Source: Pseudomonadota bacterium
Lineage (GTDB): Bacteria; Myxococcota_A; Bradymonadia; Bradymonadales; GCA-2716585
Reading direction: 5' to 3'
Length of the DNA stretch: 53,538 nt
NCBI GenBank assembly: GCA_005804885.1
Contig: SYOX01000239.1
Location: forward strand, 1 to 53,538
A model generated the notes under the pieces. That model was not told the DNA's origin. It worked only from the letters and a program-made list of their open reading frames with translations, and did no database searches. The translations under genes were made by a program, and so were the position numbers. How positions within the stretch are numbered: the stretch's first letter is position 1; each line of letters starts with the position of its first letter. Positions 43,583 through 53,538 of this stretch are shown here, piece after piece.

Positions 43583-44890
43583 TCACGGGGTCGAGGCCAG
43601 CACCCTGGGCAGCCACAGCGCCACCTCCGGCCAGAAGGCCACCAGCATGAGGGTCAGGAGTTGGAGCCCGACGTAGGGCACGATGCCCCGGTAGAGCTGG
43701 GCCGTGCTGACGTCTTTGGCCACGCCCTTGAGGTAGAAGAGCGAGAAGCCAAAGGGCGGCGTCAGGAACGAGGTCTGCAGGTTGATCGACAGCAAGATCC
43801 CGAACCAGAGCAGATCGACGCCCATCGTGTGGAGGATCGGCGCGACCACCGGCACGATGATGAAGATGATCTCGATGAAGTCGATGAAGAAGCCCGCGAT
43901 GAAGACGATCACCATCACCAGCAGCAGAAAGCCGCTCGGGCTCAACCCGACGTTCTGGACCATCGAGACGATCGCGTCGTGGCCCCCCATCTTGATGAAG
44001 ACCAGCCCGAAGGCCCGCGCGCCGACGAGGATGATGAACACCATCGAGGTGATGTACGTCGTCGACGTCATCACCTCCCGGACGATGGCCCAGGTCAGCC
44101 GACGACGCGCCAGCGTCAAGAGCGTCGCCCCCATGGCCCCGACCGCCGCGGCCTCCGTCGGGGACGCGATCCCGACGAAGATCGACCCGAGCACCGCCAG
44201 GATCAACACCATCGGCGGCAAGAAGGCCCGCCACAGCCGCCGCCCCATCTGCGCCCGGAAGGCCGCGACCTCCTCGGCCGGCATCGCAGGCGCCGCCGAG
44301 GGCCTCACGAGCGCCACCAGCACCACCCACCCGAGGTAGAGGAGCACCAGCAGCAGGCCCGGCAGCATCGCCCCCATGAACATCGACCCCACGTCGACGT
44401 TCAGGACGCTGCCGAGCAGCACCAGCACGACGCTCGGCGGGATGATCTGGCCCAAGGTCCCCGACGCGGCGATGGTCCCGCTGGCCAGCTCCGGGCTGTA
44501 ACCCCGCTTGATCATCGTCGGCAGGCTCAAGAGCCCCATCGTCACCACGGTCGCGCCCACGATCCCGGTCGAGGCCGCCAGCAAGGCCCCGACCACGATC
44601 ACCGACATCGCCAGACCGCCCCGCAGCCGACCGAAGAGCAGCGCCATCGTCTCCAGCAGCTCCTCGGCCACCCCCGAGCGCTCCAGCATCACCCCCATGA
44701 AGACGAACAGCGGCACCGAGATCAGCACCGGGCTGTCCATCACTCCCCAGATCCGCGAGGGCAAGAAGCGGAAGATCGACGCGCCCGAGTCGATCCAGCC
44801 AAAGACCATCGCCACGCCGCCGAGCGTAAAGGCCACCGGGAAGCCCACCAGCAGAAACACGAGGAGAGCCACGAAGAGCAGCAACACCAT
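43583..44890 (-). CDS. dctM: TRAP transporter large permease (DctM)
   Basis: A 435-residue integral membrane protein with about twelve hydrophobic segments. Typical DctM features include GFPVAFTLGGVAMVFGW, SVPLFVFMGVMLERSGVAEEL, GTIAASGTLGQIIPPSVVLVL and PPFGFSLFYLKGVA near the C-terminus. It forms the sodium-coupled translocation subunit with DctQ. The ATG at 44890 overlaps the stop codon of dctQ (TGATG), indicating translational coupling; a GTG three bases upstream is an alternative start. Confidence 0.95.
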   Translation of the reverse strand: MVLLLFVALLVFLLVGFPVAFTLGGVAMVFGWIDSGASIFRFLPSRIWGVMDSPVLISVPLFVFMGVMLERSGVAEELLETMALLFGRLRGGLAMSVIVVGALLAASTGIVGATVVTMGLLSLPTMIKRGYSPELASGTIAASGTLGQIIPPSVVLVLLGSVLNVDVGSMFMGAMLPGLLLVLLYLGWVVLVALVRPSAAPAMPAEEVAAFRAQMGRRLWRAFLPPMVLILAVLGSIFVGIASPTEAAAVGAMGATLLTLARRRLTWAIVREVMTSTTYITSMVFIILVGARAFGLVFIKMGGHDAIVSMVQNVGLSPSGFLLLVMVIVFIAGFFIDFIEIIFIIVPVVAPILHTMGVDLLWFGILLSINLQTSFLTPPFGFSLFYLKGVAKDVSTAQLYRGIVPYVGLQLLTLMLVAFWPEVALWLPRVLASTP

Positions 44891-45432
44891 CACGGCGACA
44901 CCTCATCGGCCCCGGCCTTCCCCAGGGGCCTCCCCCTCAAGAGCAAGACCGAACGCGCCGCCATCGCCACCCCCTGAAGGCCCAGCATCACGAAGGCCGC
45001 CGGGATGCAGGCCTTGAGCAGCCACCGCGCCGGCAAACCCCCCGGGTTCTCCGAGCCCTCCCCGATCGACCACGATCCCTCGACGAAGCTCCACGAGGCC
45101 CACACCACCAGAGCGCAGAAGGGCACCAGGAAGACCGCCGCCCCGATGAGGTCGATCCACGCCTTCGTCCGGGGACTGCGACCCTGGTAGATGACGTCCA
45201 CGCGGACGTGCTTGTCCTCCTTGAGCGTCCAGGCGGCCCCCAGCAGGAAGATCGCCGAGAAGAGGTGCCACTCCAGCTCCTGCACCGCCACCACGCTGAA
45301 GTTGAGCGCGTAGCGCGTAAAGACGTCGGCGCAGACCACCACGACCAGCGCCGCCGTCAAGAACGAGGCGCCCACCCCAACCTTCTCGTTGAACGCTTCT
45401 ATCGCGCGCACGAGGATCTCCAGCGCTCTCAT
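44890..45432 (-). CDS. dctQ: TRAP transporter small permease (DctQ)
   Basis: A 180-residue protein with four hydrophobic segments. The DctQ signature is visible as FTRYALNFSVVAVQELEWHL followed by FLLGAAWTLKEDKHVRVDV, with a charged HVRVD pair at the membrane face. It partners DctM in the transporter. Its stop overlaps the dctM start. The ATG follows AGGAGGAGGGG. The solute receptor is encoded nearby but on the opposite strand, so it has its own promoter. Confidence 0.93.
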   Translation of the reverse strand: MRALEILVRAIEAFNEKVGVGASFLTAALVVVVCADVFTRYALNFSVVAVQELEWHLFSAIFLLGAAWTLKEDKHVRVDVIYQGRSPRTKAWIDLIGAAVFLVPFCALVVWASWSFVEGSWSIGEGSENPGGLPARWLLKACIPAAFVMLGLQGVAMAARSVLLLRGRPLGKAGADEVSP

Positions 45433-45465
45433 CGGACCCCTCCTCCTGCCGACCCGGACCCGACC

Positions 45466-45575
45466 GACCTCGACGGCGCTGCCCCGCCCAACCTCGACGG
45501 CGCTGCCCCGCCCAACAAGGATCGACCCGCGCCAGGCGCTGGCCGCCCCTTGTTGAACGACTCGCCTTTGTTGAA

Positions 45576-45578
<3 letters not shown>
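45466..45578 (-). repeat. Short direct repeats after the Lys-rich gene
   Basis: CTCGACGGCGCTGCCCCGCC occurs twice in a row at about 45470-45515. Closer to the gene, TTGTTGAACTACTCGCCC, which contains the stop of the Lys-rich gene on the other strand, recurs 18 bases away as TTGTTGAACGACTCGCCT. The second pair repeats the gene's last codons. Confidence 0.7.
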
Positions 45579-47060
<1,482 letters not shown>

Positions 47061-47344
47061 CGCGCTCTCCTTTTCCTTGAAAGTGTCATCTCGACCTGAC
47101 GCTCACCACCTCGACCGGCCTCGGCCCATGCGCCCATGACCCTCCGAGGGCGAAGATCGCAAGGCTGCCAGACCCGGCCCAGGGTCGTCAACCTGGGCCG
47201 CTGTCGATGCTCCCTCAATCTTCGTCTCCGCTGGAGAGCGCCGCGAGAAGCGGCGAGGTGGGACAGAGAGTCTCATGAGGCGCCGACGCCACGGCGGCGC
47301 TGGCACACACGAGGCGCACGAGCCACAAGGCTCAGGCCAGGAGA

Positions 47345-47402
47345 GCGAGAGGGGCGATCAAGCCAGGTTCGAAGCGAGAGGGGCGATCAAGCCAGGTTCG
47401 AC
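47345..47402 (+). repeat. 29-bp direct repeat in the 47061-47406 spacer
   Basis: Two perfect or nearly perfect copies (47345-47373 and 47374-47402) contain GAGAGGGGCGATCAAGCCAG. They end five bases before the stop of the trypsin-like gene. The rest of the 346-base spacer, between two minus-strand genes, shows no further gene and must contain the Lys-rich gene's promoter. Confidence 0.8.
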
Positions 47403-47406
47403 AGGT

Positions 47407-48834
<1,428 letters not shown>

Positions 48835-49034
48835 GGGATCTCCAAGGTCCTGTTCTTCATCAAGCCCACCCGGTCTGGTCGGGCTGAGAGTCCAACGAGC
48901 CGCACATGACGGGAGTCTGCCAAAGGGTGCGCGCCGTCAGGAGACGCGCGCCCGCGAAAACAAGAGCAATATCCGCGCCATGATCACCCCCTCAAACCCT
49001 CCCCGAGGCCCCTCCCCGTCGGCCTCACATCGCC

Positions 49035-49454
49035 TCACGGATCGACCTCGACCCCTCGCAGCGAGGCTCTGTAGCCCGGCCACGCGTCCACCAGGTAGAT
49101 CCCGAAGGGGATCCACCAGATCAGGTCGTTGGTCAGGCACAGCACGATGGTCTCCTTCGGCCACTGCCCCGACAGGATGAGCTGCCCGAGCCCGATGGGC
49201 CCCAGGACCTTGCCCACCATCCCCACCAGGGCCAGCAGGAAGCCCCGCTCGGGCACCCGGGCGACCTCGAAGTAGATCACGCCGTAGAGCCCGACCACCA
49301 TCCCCAGGCACGCGAAGATCTGCGGGTGGACCATCGGCTCCATGTCCGCGAAACGAAAGACATATTGAGGGTCCAGCGCCGCGTAGATCCCCCAGAGGAT
49401 GTTGTAGGCGCCCGCCGCGATGAAGGTCGCCCGGTGCAGGCTTCGTCGTTTCAT
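49035..49454 (-). CDS. Small four-helix membrane protein of unknown function
   Basis: A 139-residue protein with about four hydrophobic segments: ATFIAAGAYNILWGIYAAL, FACLGMVVGLYGVIYF, GFLLALVGMVGKVLGPIGL and LTNDLIWWIPFGIYLVDAW. No family name can be given. Its ATG overlaps the stop of the upstream membrane gene by four bases (ATGA), and GGGGAGGGGC precedes it. It is the last gene of a three-gene operon. Confidence 0.75.
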   Translation of the reverse strand: MKRRSLHRATFIAAGAYNILWGIYAALDPQYVFRFADMEPMVHPQIFACLGMVVGLYGVIYFEVARVPERGFLLALVGMVGKVLGPIGLGQLILSGQWPKETIVLCLTNDLIWWIPFGIYLVDAWPGYRASLRGVEVDP

Positions 49455-50002
49455 TGCCCCTCCCCGCCAGCCCACGGCCACGACCCGCCCGGCAAGCCCA
49501 GCGCCGCGTAGAGATCCCGAAGCCCCGAGGCCAGCACCCCCGCCGCCATCACCGACAGCGCCAGCCGAAGCGCCGCAGGCACGGGCGCCGGATCCCACGC
49601 CACGGCCGCCTCCATCGCCCCCCAGCGCGCCAGCTCAGGCAGCGCGCAGGCCAGCATCGCCCCGTAGAGGATCCCCATCGCCGCGTGCGTGACCCGCTCA
49701 CCCGCGAACACGTCTCCAAGCGCCTGCCGCGACCGGCGCTCCTCCACGAAGTCGGCCATCGTCAGGCAGATCTCGATCCCCAGCGCGACCCCGATCACCG
49801 CCACCCACCCTCCGCGAAACGACCACCAGGGCAAGGCCGCGAAGATGAACGCGTAGATGAAGTCCCGCACGGCGTGAAGCATCAGCTCCCGGCGAGTCCC
49901 CGGCACCCGCGCGACCAGCTTCGCCCGAAGCTCGTGGTAGTAAATCGTGTCAAAGGCGCCGATGCACCCCTGAAGGGCCAGCAGCCAAAGCGCGATCGTC
50001 AA
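49451..50002 (-). CDS. Membrane protein of unknown function (middle gene of the operon)
   Basis: A 183-residue protein starting with TTG at 50002, which overlaps the stop of the DUF4166-like gene (TTGA). GAGGAGG lies just upstream. Hydrophobic segments are LTIALWLLALQGCIGAFDTI, FIYAFIFAALPWW, GWVAVIGVALGIEICLTM and two near the C-terminus. TIYYHELRAKLVAR and DFVEERRSR are the polar loops. No named family is recognised. Reading the frame further upstream would cover the DUF4166-like gene in the wrong phase, so the short TTG start is preferred. Confidence 0.72.
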   Translation of the reverse strand: MTIALWLLALQGCIGAFDTIYYHELRAKLVARVPGTRRELMLHAVRDFIYAFIFAALPWWSFRGGWVAVIGVALGIEICLTMADFVEERRSRQALGDVFAGERVTHAAMGILYGAMLACALPELARWGAMEAAVAWDPAPVPAALRLALSVMAAGVLASGLRDLYAALGLPGGSWPWAGGEGQ

Positions 50003-50589
50003 GCGCCCTCCTCGACGCCGCCCGCCGACAGCGCCCGCATCGTCCCCTTGTAGCGCACCAGCCGCCCCAGCAGCGGCGCGTGGATCTCCACCTCGACCTC
50101 GGTGCATCCCGCCGATGACGACGCCCGCTCCAGGCCCCAGACGCGAGGCGCCAGCCACCCCGGCAGCGGCATCGTCCACCGCCCAAGTCGCAGGCCCACG
50201 CCCTCCTGATCGTAGCGCAGCGCGCCGCCCTCCTGCGTGAGCCGAAACCACAGCGCCATCAGCCCGAAGCGCTCCTCCAGCAAGCCTCTGGGGCCTTCGG
50301 CCTGGAGCGTCGTCACCACGCACCGCTCGAACTCCCGACGCCAGCGCTCCGCACCGCCCTCCAGCGTCACGCTCAGGATCGTCCGCGTGGACTCCGAGGC
50401 CGGCGGCAGCCCCATCGCGCGCGCCACGGCGGCCACCAGCCAGCCACGCCCTCGCACGATCTGGAAGTCCCCCTCGGCCCTCAGGCTCTGCCCCGGCGCG
50501 CAGTGCATCCCCCGCACCGCCGCGTCGAGCGCCGACCAGCCGCCGCCAAGCAGCCGCGCGTACAAGCTGCCGCCCTCCGCCGCCCTCAT
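49999..50589 (-). CDS. DUF4166-like protein
   Basis: A 196-residue protein. LYARLLGGGWSALDAAVRGM, then FQIVRGRGWLVAAVARAMGLPP, VTLEGGAERWRREF and a late YDQEGVGLRLGRWTMPLP segment match the pattern of the DUF4166 domain. That domain is otherwise often found at the C-terminus of saccharopine-dehydrogenase-like proteins; here it stands alone. The function is unknown, and lipid association is only a guess from the membrane-protein partners. The ATG follows GGTCGAGGCGTCG. It is the first gene of the overlapping operon. Confidence 0.72.
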   Translation of the reverse strand: MRAAEGGSLYARLLGGGWSALDAAVRGMHCAPGQSLRAEGDFQIVRGRGWLVAAVARAMGLPPASESTRTILSVTLEGGAERWRREFERCVVTTLQAEGPRGLLEERFGLMALWFRLTQEGGALRYDQEGVGLRLGRWTMPLPGWLAPRVWGLERASSSAGCTEVEVEIHAPLLGRLVRYKGTMRALSAGGVEEGA

Positions 50590-50699
50590 CGACGCCTCGA
50601 CCTGAGGCCATCCAGGCCATCACAGGGCAGGACAGCAGCGCAGCAGGCCCAGGTCGAGGGCCTCGGATCGCGCCCTGGTCGCCCCGCGCCGCGGCTTGA

Positions 50700-50861
50700 G
50701 AAGCCATTTGGAAATGAAAGGCCGAGTTGTGGGAGGGCGAAAGGGGTCAGATGTGGATTGGACGAGGAAGGACTGGGGCAGCGCCCCGTCCGACCGAGTC
50801 CGAGCCGCAGGTGGCCTCTTTCGACCCTCACAACGACGGTCTGAAGTTTCCGAATGGCTTC
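50700..50861. mobile_element. 162-bp element with long imperfect inverted arms (family E, MITE-like)
   Basis: GAAGCCATTTGGAAA (50700-50714) is matched by TTTCCGAATGGCTTC (50847-50861), 14 of 15 as an inverted repeat. The similarity continues inward for about 44 bases per arm (GTTGTGGGAGGGCGAAAG against CTTTCGACCCTCACAAC). It has no coding capacity. No clear target duplication is visible. The rest of the 50590-51125 spacer shows nothing else I can name. Confidence 0.65.
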
Positions 50862-51125
50862 TGTGAAGGAGCCCCACACCCACGAACCTCCCCGCGCCTT
50901 GGCGCCGCTCAAGCCCTCATGATCCTTGTCGAATCTGCGCCCGCCCTCCTGGCCCTGTCAACTCGCCCCCGCGCCCAGAAAGTGCTGGACGGAGCCACCC
51001 ACCAGGGGGCACCCTCAGCGGTGGCCCTATCAAGGCGCCTATCCGACGAGGCCGACCTGAACGGCGCGACCTGAGCGCGCCGAAGGGCCGGTGGTCGTCG
51101 ACTCGCCCTCTCCCCAGGAGTTTCC

Positions 51126-51842
51126 ATGTCCGTCGAGCTCATCCAGGCCCCCACCCTCCTGCCCTCCACGGCCCGCTACAAGACCTCACCGCGCCCGAAG
51201 GCCAGCTTCAACACCTTCCTCGACGCCCACCGGCTCTTTGATCCCGCCAGGCCCGGCACCTCGACCGTCCGCGTCGAGCGCATCGAGCACGAGGGCCACC
51301 CCGCCGTCCGTGTCCACGCCGAGCACCCCTTCAAGGACGGCGTCATCACCGAGTCGCTGGTGTGCACCGAGCGCCAGGGGCGCCTGAGCTCGGCCTGCCT
51401 GGAGCGCTCCGTGACCGACGCCCAAGGGGTTGAAAAACGTAGAGAGTTCGTGGACTTCCGATCGCCGCTGCCCTTGCCGCCGGACAGCTACCCCGAGGTC
51501 ATGCTGCCCTTCCTGCTGCGCTGGCAGCCCTTCGACGGCAAGCAGCGCGCCCTCTACGCGTGGATCAACGACCGCTTCGTGGCCCGCGTCTACTACCAGC
51601 ACGTCGGAGAGGCCACCCTCGACCTGCCGATAGGCCAGAGAAAGGCCGTCGAGTTCATGATGTACCCGGATCTCAACGACTGGGTGAACCTCGGCAGCGT
51701 CCTGAGCAGGCTGGCCCGCCCCCTGGTGCCCAAGTACAGGATGTGGTTCGACCCTTCGCCGCCCTTCCACGTCCTGCGCTTCGAAGGCCCTTATGGGCCT
51801 CCCGGCGCCCCCGAGATCGTCCTTGAGCTGGAGAGCATCTGA
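51126..51842 (+). CDS. Unknown protein of 238 residues
   Basis: A soluble protein without signal peptide, with alternating strand-like segments (STVRVERIEHEGHPAVRVHA, GVITESLVCTERQGRLSSA, ALYAWINDRFVARVYYQHVG, KAVEFMMYPDLNDWVNLGSV). The pattern suggests an antiparallel beta-barrel of the LolA or DUF3108 kind, but this is a weak impression. CAGGAG precedes the ATG. Its TGA stop (51840-51842) directly abuts the third family B element. Confidence 0.72.
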   Translation: MSVELIQAPTLLPSTARYKTSPRPKASFNTFLDAHRLFDPARPGTSTVRVERIEHEGHPAVRVHAEHPFKDGVITESLVCTERQGRLSSACLERSVTDAQGVEKRREFVDFRSPLPLPPDSYPEVMLPFLLRWQPFDGKQRALYAWINDRFVARVYYQHVGEATLDLPIGQRKAVEFMMYPDLNDWVNLGSVLSRLARPLVPKYRMWFDPSPPFHVLRFEGPYGPPGAPEIVLELESI

Positions 51843-52086
51843 TACCAGACCACAGCCGAGAGACTCATACGGAGCCATGCTCAAGCCACTTACATTTTAG
51901 GCCACCAGGATGCCCAAGATGAAAGTGGTTCAAACGTGGTTCCGTATCACTTTGTGGCCGGTCCAGGCGGCGCCCTGAGCCTTTGCCATCACTGGGCGGT
52001 GCGGTGCACCAGCCTCGCTCAGGCCCAGGCCCAGGCCATCCCCCTGTCCTCGCCCACAATGCAAGCCCTTCGTCTGTGGTCTGGTA
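51843..52086 (-). mobile_element. 162-bp inverted-repeat element, copy 3, split by a nested element (family B)
   Basis: The ends are the same perfect 13-bp inverted repeats as in copy 1. The flanks are TGA on both sides (51840-51842 and 52087-52089), and the left one is the stop codon of the upstream gene. A 79-bp family A element plus a duplicated TCA interrupts it after 25 bases; without that insert the element is again 162 bp. Orientation is opposite to copies 1 and 2. Confidence 0.9.
51868..51946. mobile_element. 79-bp inverted-repeat element, copy 2, nested (family A)
   Basis: It is exactly 79 bp, with ends TACGGAGCCATG and CGTGGTTCCGTA (two changes relative to copy 1). TCA flanks it at 51865-51867 and 51947-51949. 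Removing the element and one TCA restores an uninterrupted family B sequence (GAGACTCACTTTGTGG), which proves insertion with a 3-bp duplication. Confidence 0.9.
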
Positions 52087-52180
52087 TGAGGCTCCTCGCC
52101 GCGCTCTGGCGGGCGAGGGGAGGCGAGGATGGGGGCGGATGCCCTCAGCGGGAGGGGATGCGAGGATGGGGGGGATGCCC

Positions 52181-53146
52181 TCAGAAGTCGGGCACGAAGC
52201 CGCACTGGTTGTCGACGCAGCCGACGGGCGGCGGCGCGGCGCAGGGCGGCAGGGGGCAGAACATGCGCAGGTCGGGGCAGTGGCGCTGCCAGCCATCGCC
52301 GTTGATGCGGGCCTCGGCGGTGCTCATCGGGATGCCGCACATGGGGCAGTAGCAGTCCTCGGGGCCGTTGACCGGCGCGGTGTAGGGGCTCATCGTGCAG
52401 CCCTCGTCGGCGACGCACTCCTGCGCCGAGATCGGCAGGTAGATCTGGGTGGCCACGAGCGTCAGGCCCGGCATGGGGTTGGCGCGCGTGGGCCTGTCGC
52501 GGACCAGGTAGCCCGTGGTGACCAGATCGTCGGCGCCGAGCGCCTCGTAGGCCGCCGCGAGCTGATCGCCGGTGGCGTCGACGCGGCGCAGATCCAGGCC
52601 CGCGTGCCGCCAGGACCGCAGGGAGTTGAGCAGCGACGACCGCTTGTTGACGCAGGGCTCGGTGAAGCAGCGGATGCCGAGATCCTCGGTGCGCCAGAAG
52701 GCGCCGCCGGGGCCCTGATCGTTGACCGCCATGAAGGCTCGCCGGGGCCGCAGATCGCCCAGATTGCCGAAGTTGTCGTAGCTCTTCTTCCCGAGCCGGC
52801 CCTGGATCAAGAGCGCGCCGAGCGAGAAGCGCACCTCGTCGAGCTGCTCATCGGACAGCCCCAGCTCGTCCCACTGCACCTCGGCCACGTAGCAGCGGTC
52901 GGCCAGCGAGCCGTCGGCGCAGCGCGTCTCCCTGTGGTTGACCGACTTGACCCAGTAGCCGCCGCACAAGGGCGAGATGCACCGGCGGAAGTCGTGCTCA
53001 AGGGTGTAGAAGCCCGCGACATCCTGTGCCTGGAGCGCCTGCTCGCCGAGATCCAGATCGCCGGCCTCCGGCGGCGCGACGCCCTGCTCCACGCAAGCCG
53101 ACAACACCAGCGCCGCCGCGCACAACCACCACGACCTCACCCTCAT
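52181..53146 (-). CDS. Cys-containing exported lipoprotein of unknown function
   Basis: A 321-residue protein with a lipoprotein signal (MRVRSWWLCAAALVLSAC). The N-terminal domain has conserved-looking segments: FYTLEHDFRRCISPLCGGYW, then VKSVNHRETRCADGSLADRC and LSDEQLDEVRFSLGALLIQG. A second part contains LGIRCFTEPC and the C-terminal region a CYCPMCG cluster and CVDNQCGF. The function is unknown. GGGGAGGGGTCGA precedes the ATG. Downstream of the stop, a 36-bp unit with GAGGATGGGGG and GATGCCCTCA is repeated (TCA at 52145 and 52181). Confidence 0.72.
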   Translation of the reverse strand: MRVRSWWLCAAALVLSACVEQGVAPPEAGDLDLGEQALQAQDVAGFYTLEHDFRRCISPLCGGYWVKSVNHRETRCADGSLADRCYVAEVQWDELGLSDEQLDEVRFSLGALLIQGRLGKKSYDNFGNLGDLRPRRAFMAVNDQGPGGAFWRTEDLGIRCFTEPCVNKRSSLLNSLRSWRHAGLDLRRVDATGDQLAAAYEALGADDLVTTGYLVRDRPTRANPMPGLTLVATQIYLPISAQECVADEGCTMSPYTAPVNGPEDCYCPMCGIPMSTAEARINGDGWQRHCPDLRMFCPLPPCAAPPPVGCVDNQCGFVPDF

Positions 53147-53259
53147 TCGACCCCTCCCCAGCTTCACGGCGCGCAGGTCCCGCAACCCGGCGACAACACC
53201 ACCTGACAGCCTCCACGCATAGCAGATCGGGGCCTCTCTGTGAAGGCGCCCCCGACGAA

Positions 53260-53538
53260 CGCCCCACGCTCCTCGCACCGCCCCACGCTCCTCGCACCGC
53301 CCCCCTGCGGGGGACGGGCTCGTCGGGTGGGGCTTGGATGCGCGGGGGGGCTGCGCCCGTTGGGCGCAGGCCGGCGGGCGGTCGACAGCGGCTCGCAGGG
53401 CCGGATCAGCGCGTCGAAGTGGGCCTGTGGATTGGGGTTTTCACGCCCCCTGGTGTCGACCTGGGTCGTGCGCTGGCCTGCGACCGACAGGGCGCAGCCC
53501 ACCTGAAATTCTAGCCCCACCCGACGAGCCCGTCCCCC
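53260..53538 (+). repeat. ~290-bp palindromic repeat, copy 4, cut by window edge (family C)
   Basis: It begins with two tandem copies of the outer unit CGCCCCACGCTCCTCGCACC, then the same arm and core as the copy at 9783. It reaches the opposite arm (CTAGCCCCACCCGACGAGCC) before the window ends. It lies upstream of the 52181-53146 gene. The stretch between 53147 and 53259 shows no gene. Confidence 0.85.

Noticed and set aside
49451..50707. Long version of the middle membrane-protein gene
   Set aside because: The upstream two thirds would overlap the DUF4166-like gene in another phase and read as Arg/Gly/Ala-rich sequence without structure; the TTG at 50002 has a ribosome site and overlaps the previous stop.

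Overview
The window is uniformly GC-rich (roughly two-thirds G+C) and gene-dense, with almost no RNA genes visible. Most genes encode exported lipoproteins or cysteine-rich secreted proteins. Several features recall Myxococcota or a related deltaproteobacterial lineage: Asp-rich MopE-like calcium motifs (21.2 kb and 28 kb), a CWG/RCC1-type repeat lipoprotein, an exported caspase fused to Sel1-like repeats, a bacterial lysyl oxidase, a sphingosine-1-phosphate-lyase-like enzyme and 4-hydroxybutyryl-CoA dehydratase. This assignment is an inference from gene content; no rRNA or marker gene is present.

Layout. 0-10 kb: the end of an unknown gene, a HACL2/ILVBL-like ThDP enzyme (minus strand), a lysyl oxidase lipoprotein, a GNAT acetyltransferase, a His-rich exported protein, a two-EF-hand protein, then a crotonase and an alpha/beta hydrolase pair. 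10-20.6 kb: a protein built from three related modules, a penicillin-acylase-type lipoprotein divergent from the S1P-lyase-like enzyme, a hydrolase, a small lipoprotein and a quinone-oxidoreductase-like MDR enzyme. 21-26 kb: a MopE-type lipoprotein, then a Spy/CpxP-like lipoprotein, an ECF-type sigma factor, an OmpR-type regulator and a sensor kinase, which look like one envelope- or metal-stress circuit. 26-37.7 kb: a membrane-anchored sulfatase-fold protein divergent from AbfD, the RCC1-like and caspase-SLR genes in one direction, and a GAF-GAF-GGDEF cyclase in the other. 38-45.4 kb: a thioredoxin-fold protein, an adenine methyltransferase, a ribbon-helix-helix regulator with a lipase, and a TRAP transporter. 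45.5-53.5 kb: a Lys/Glu/Ala repeat protein, a trypsin-like lipoprotein, a three-gene overlapping membrane/DUF4166 operon and two further exported proteins.

The most unusual content is between the genes. Two families of short inverted-repeat elements of constant length occur: three copies of 162 bp and two of 79 bp. They are flanked by 3-bp TNA duplications, one is nested in another, and all three 162-bp copies have one end exactly at the stop codon of a neighbouring gene. Further elements are a ~290-bp palindromic family (four copies), a large 30/40-bp-arm hairpin at 20.6-21.0 kb and a 162-bp element with long imperfect arms at 50.7 kb. At least four genes are also followed by tandem degenerate copies of their own last codons and stop. 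No transposase is present in the window.
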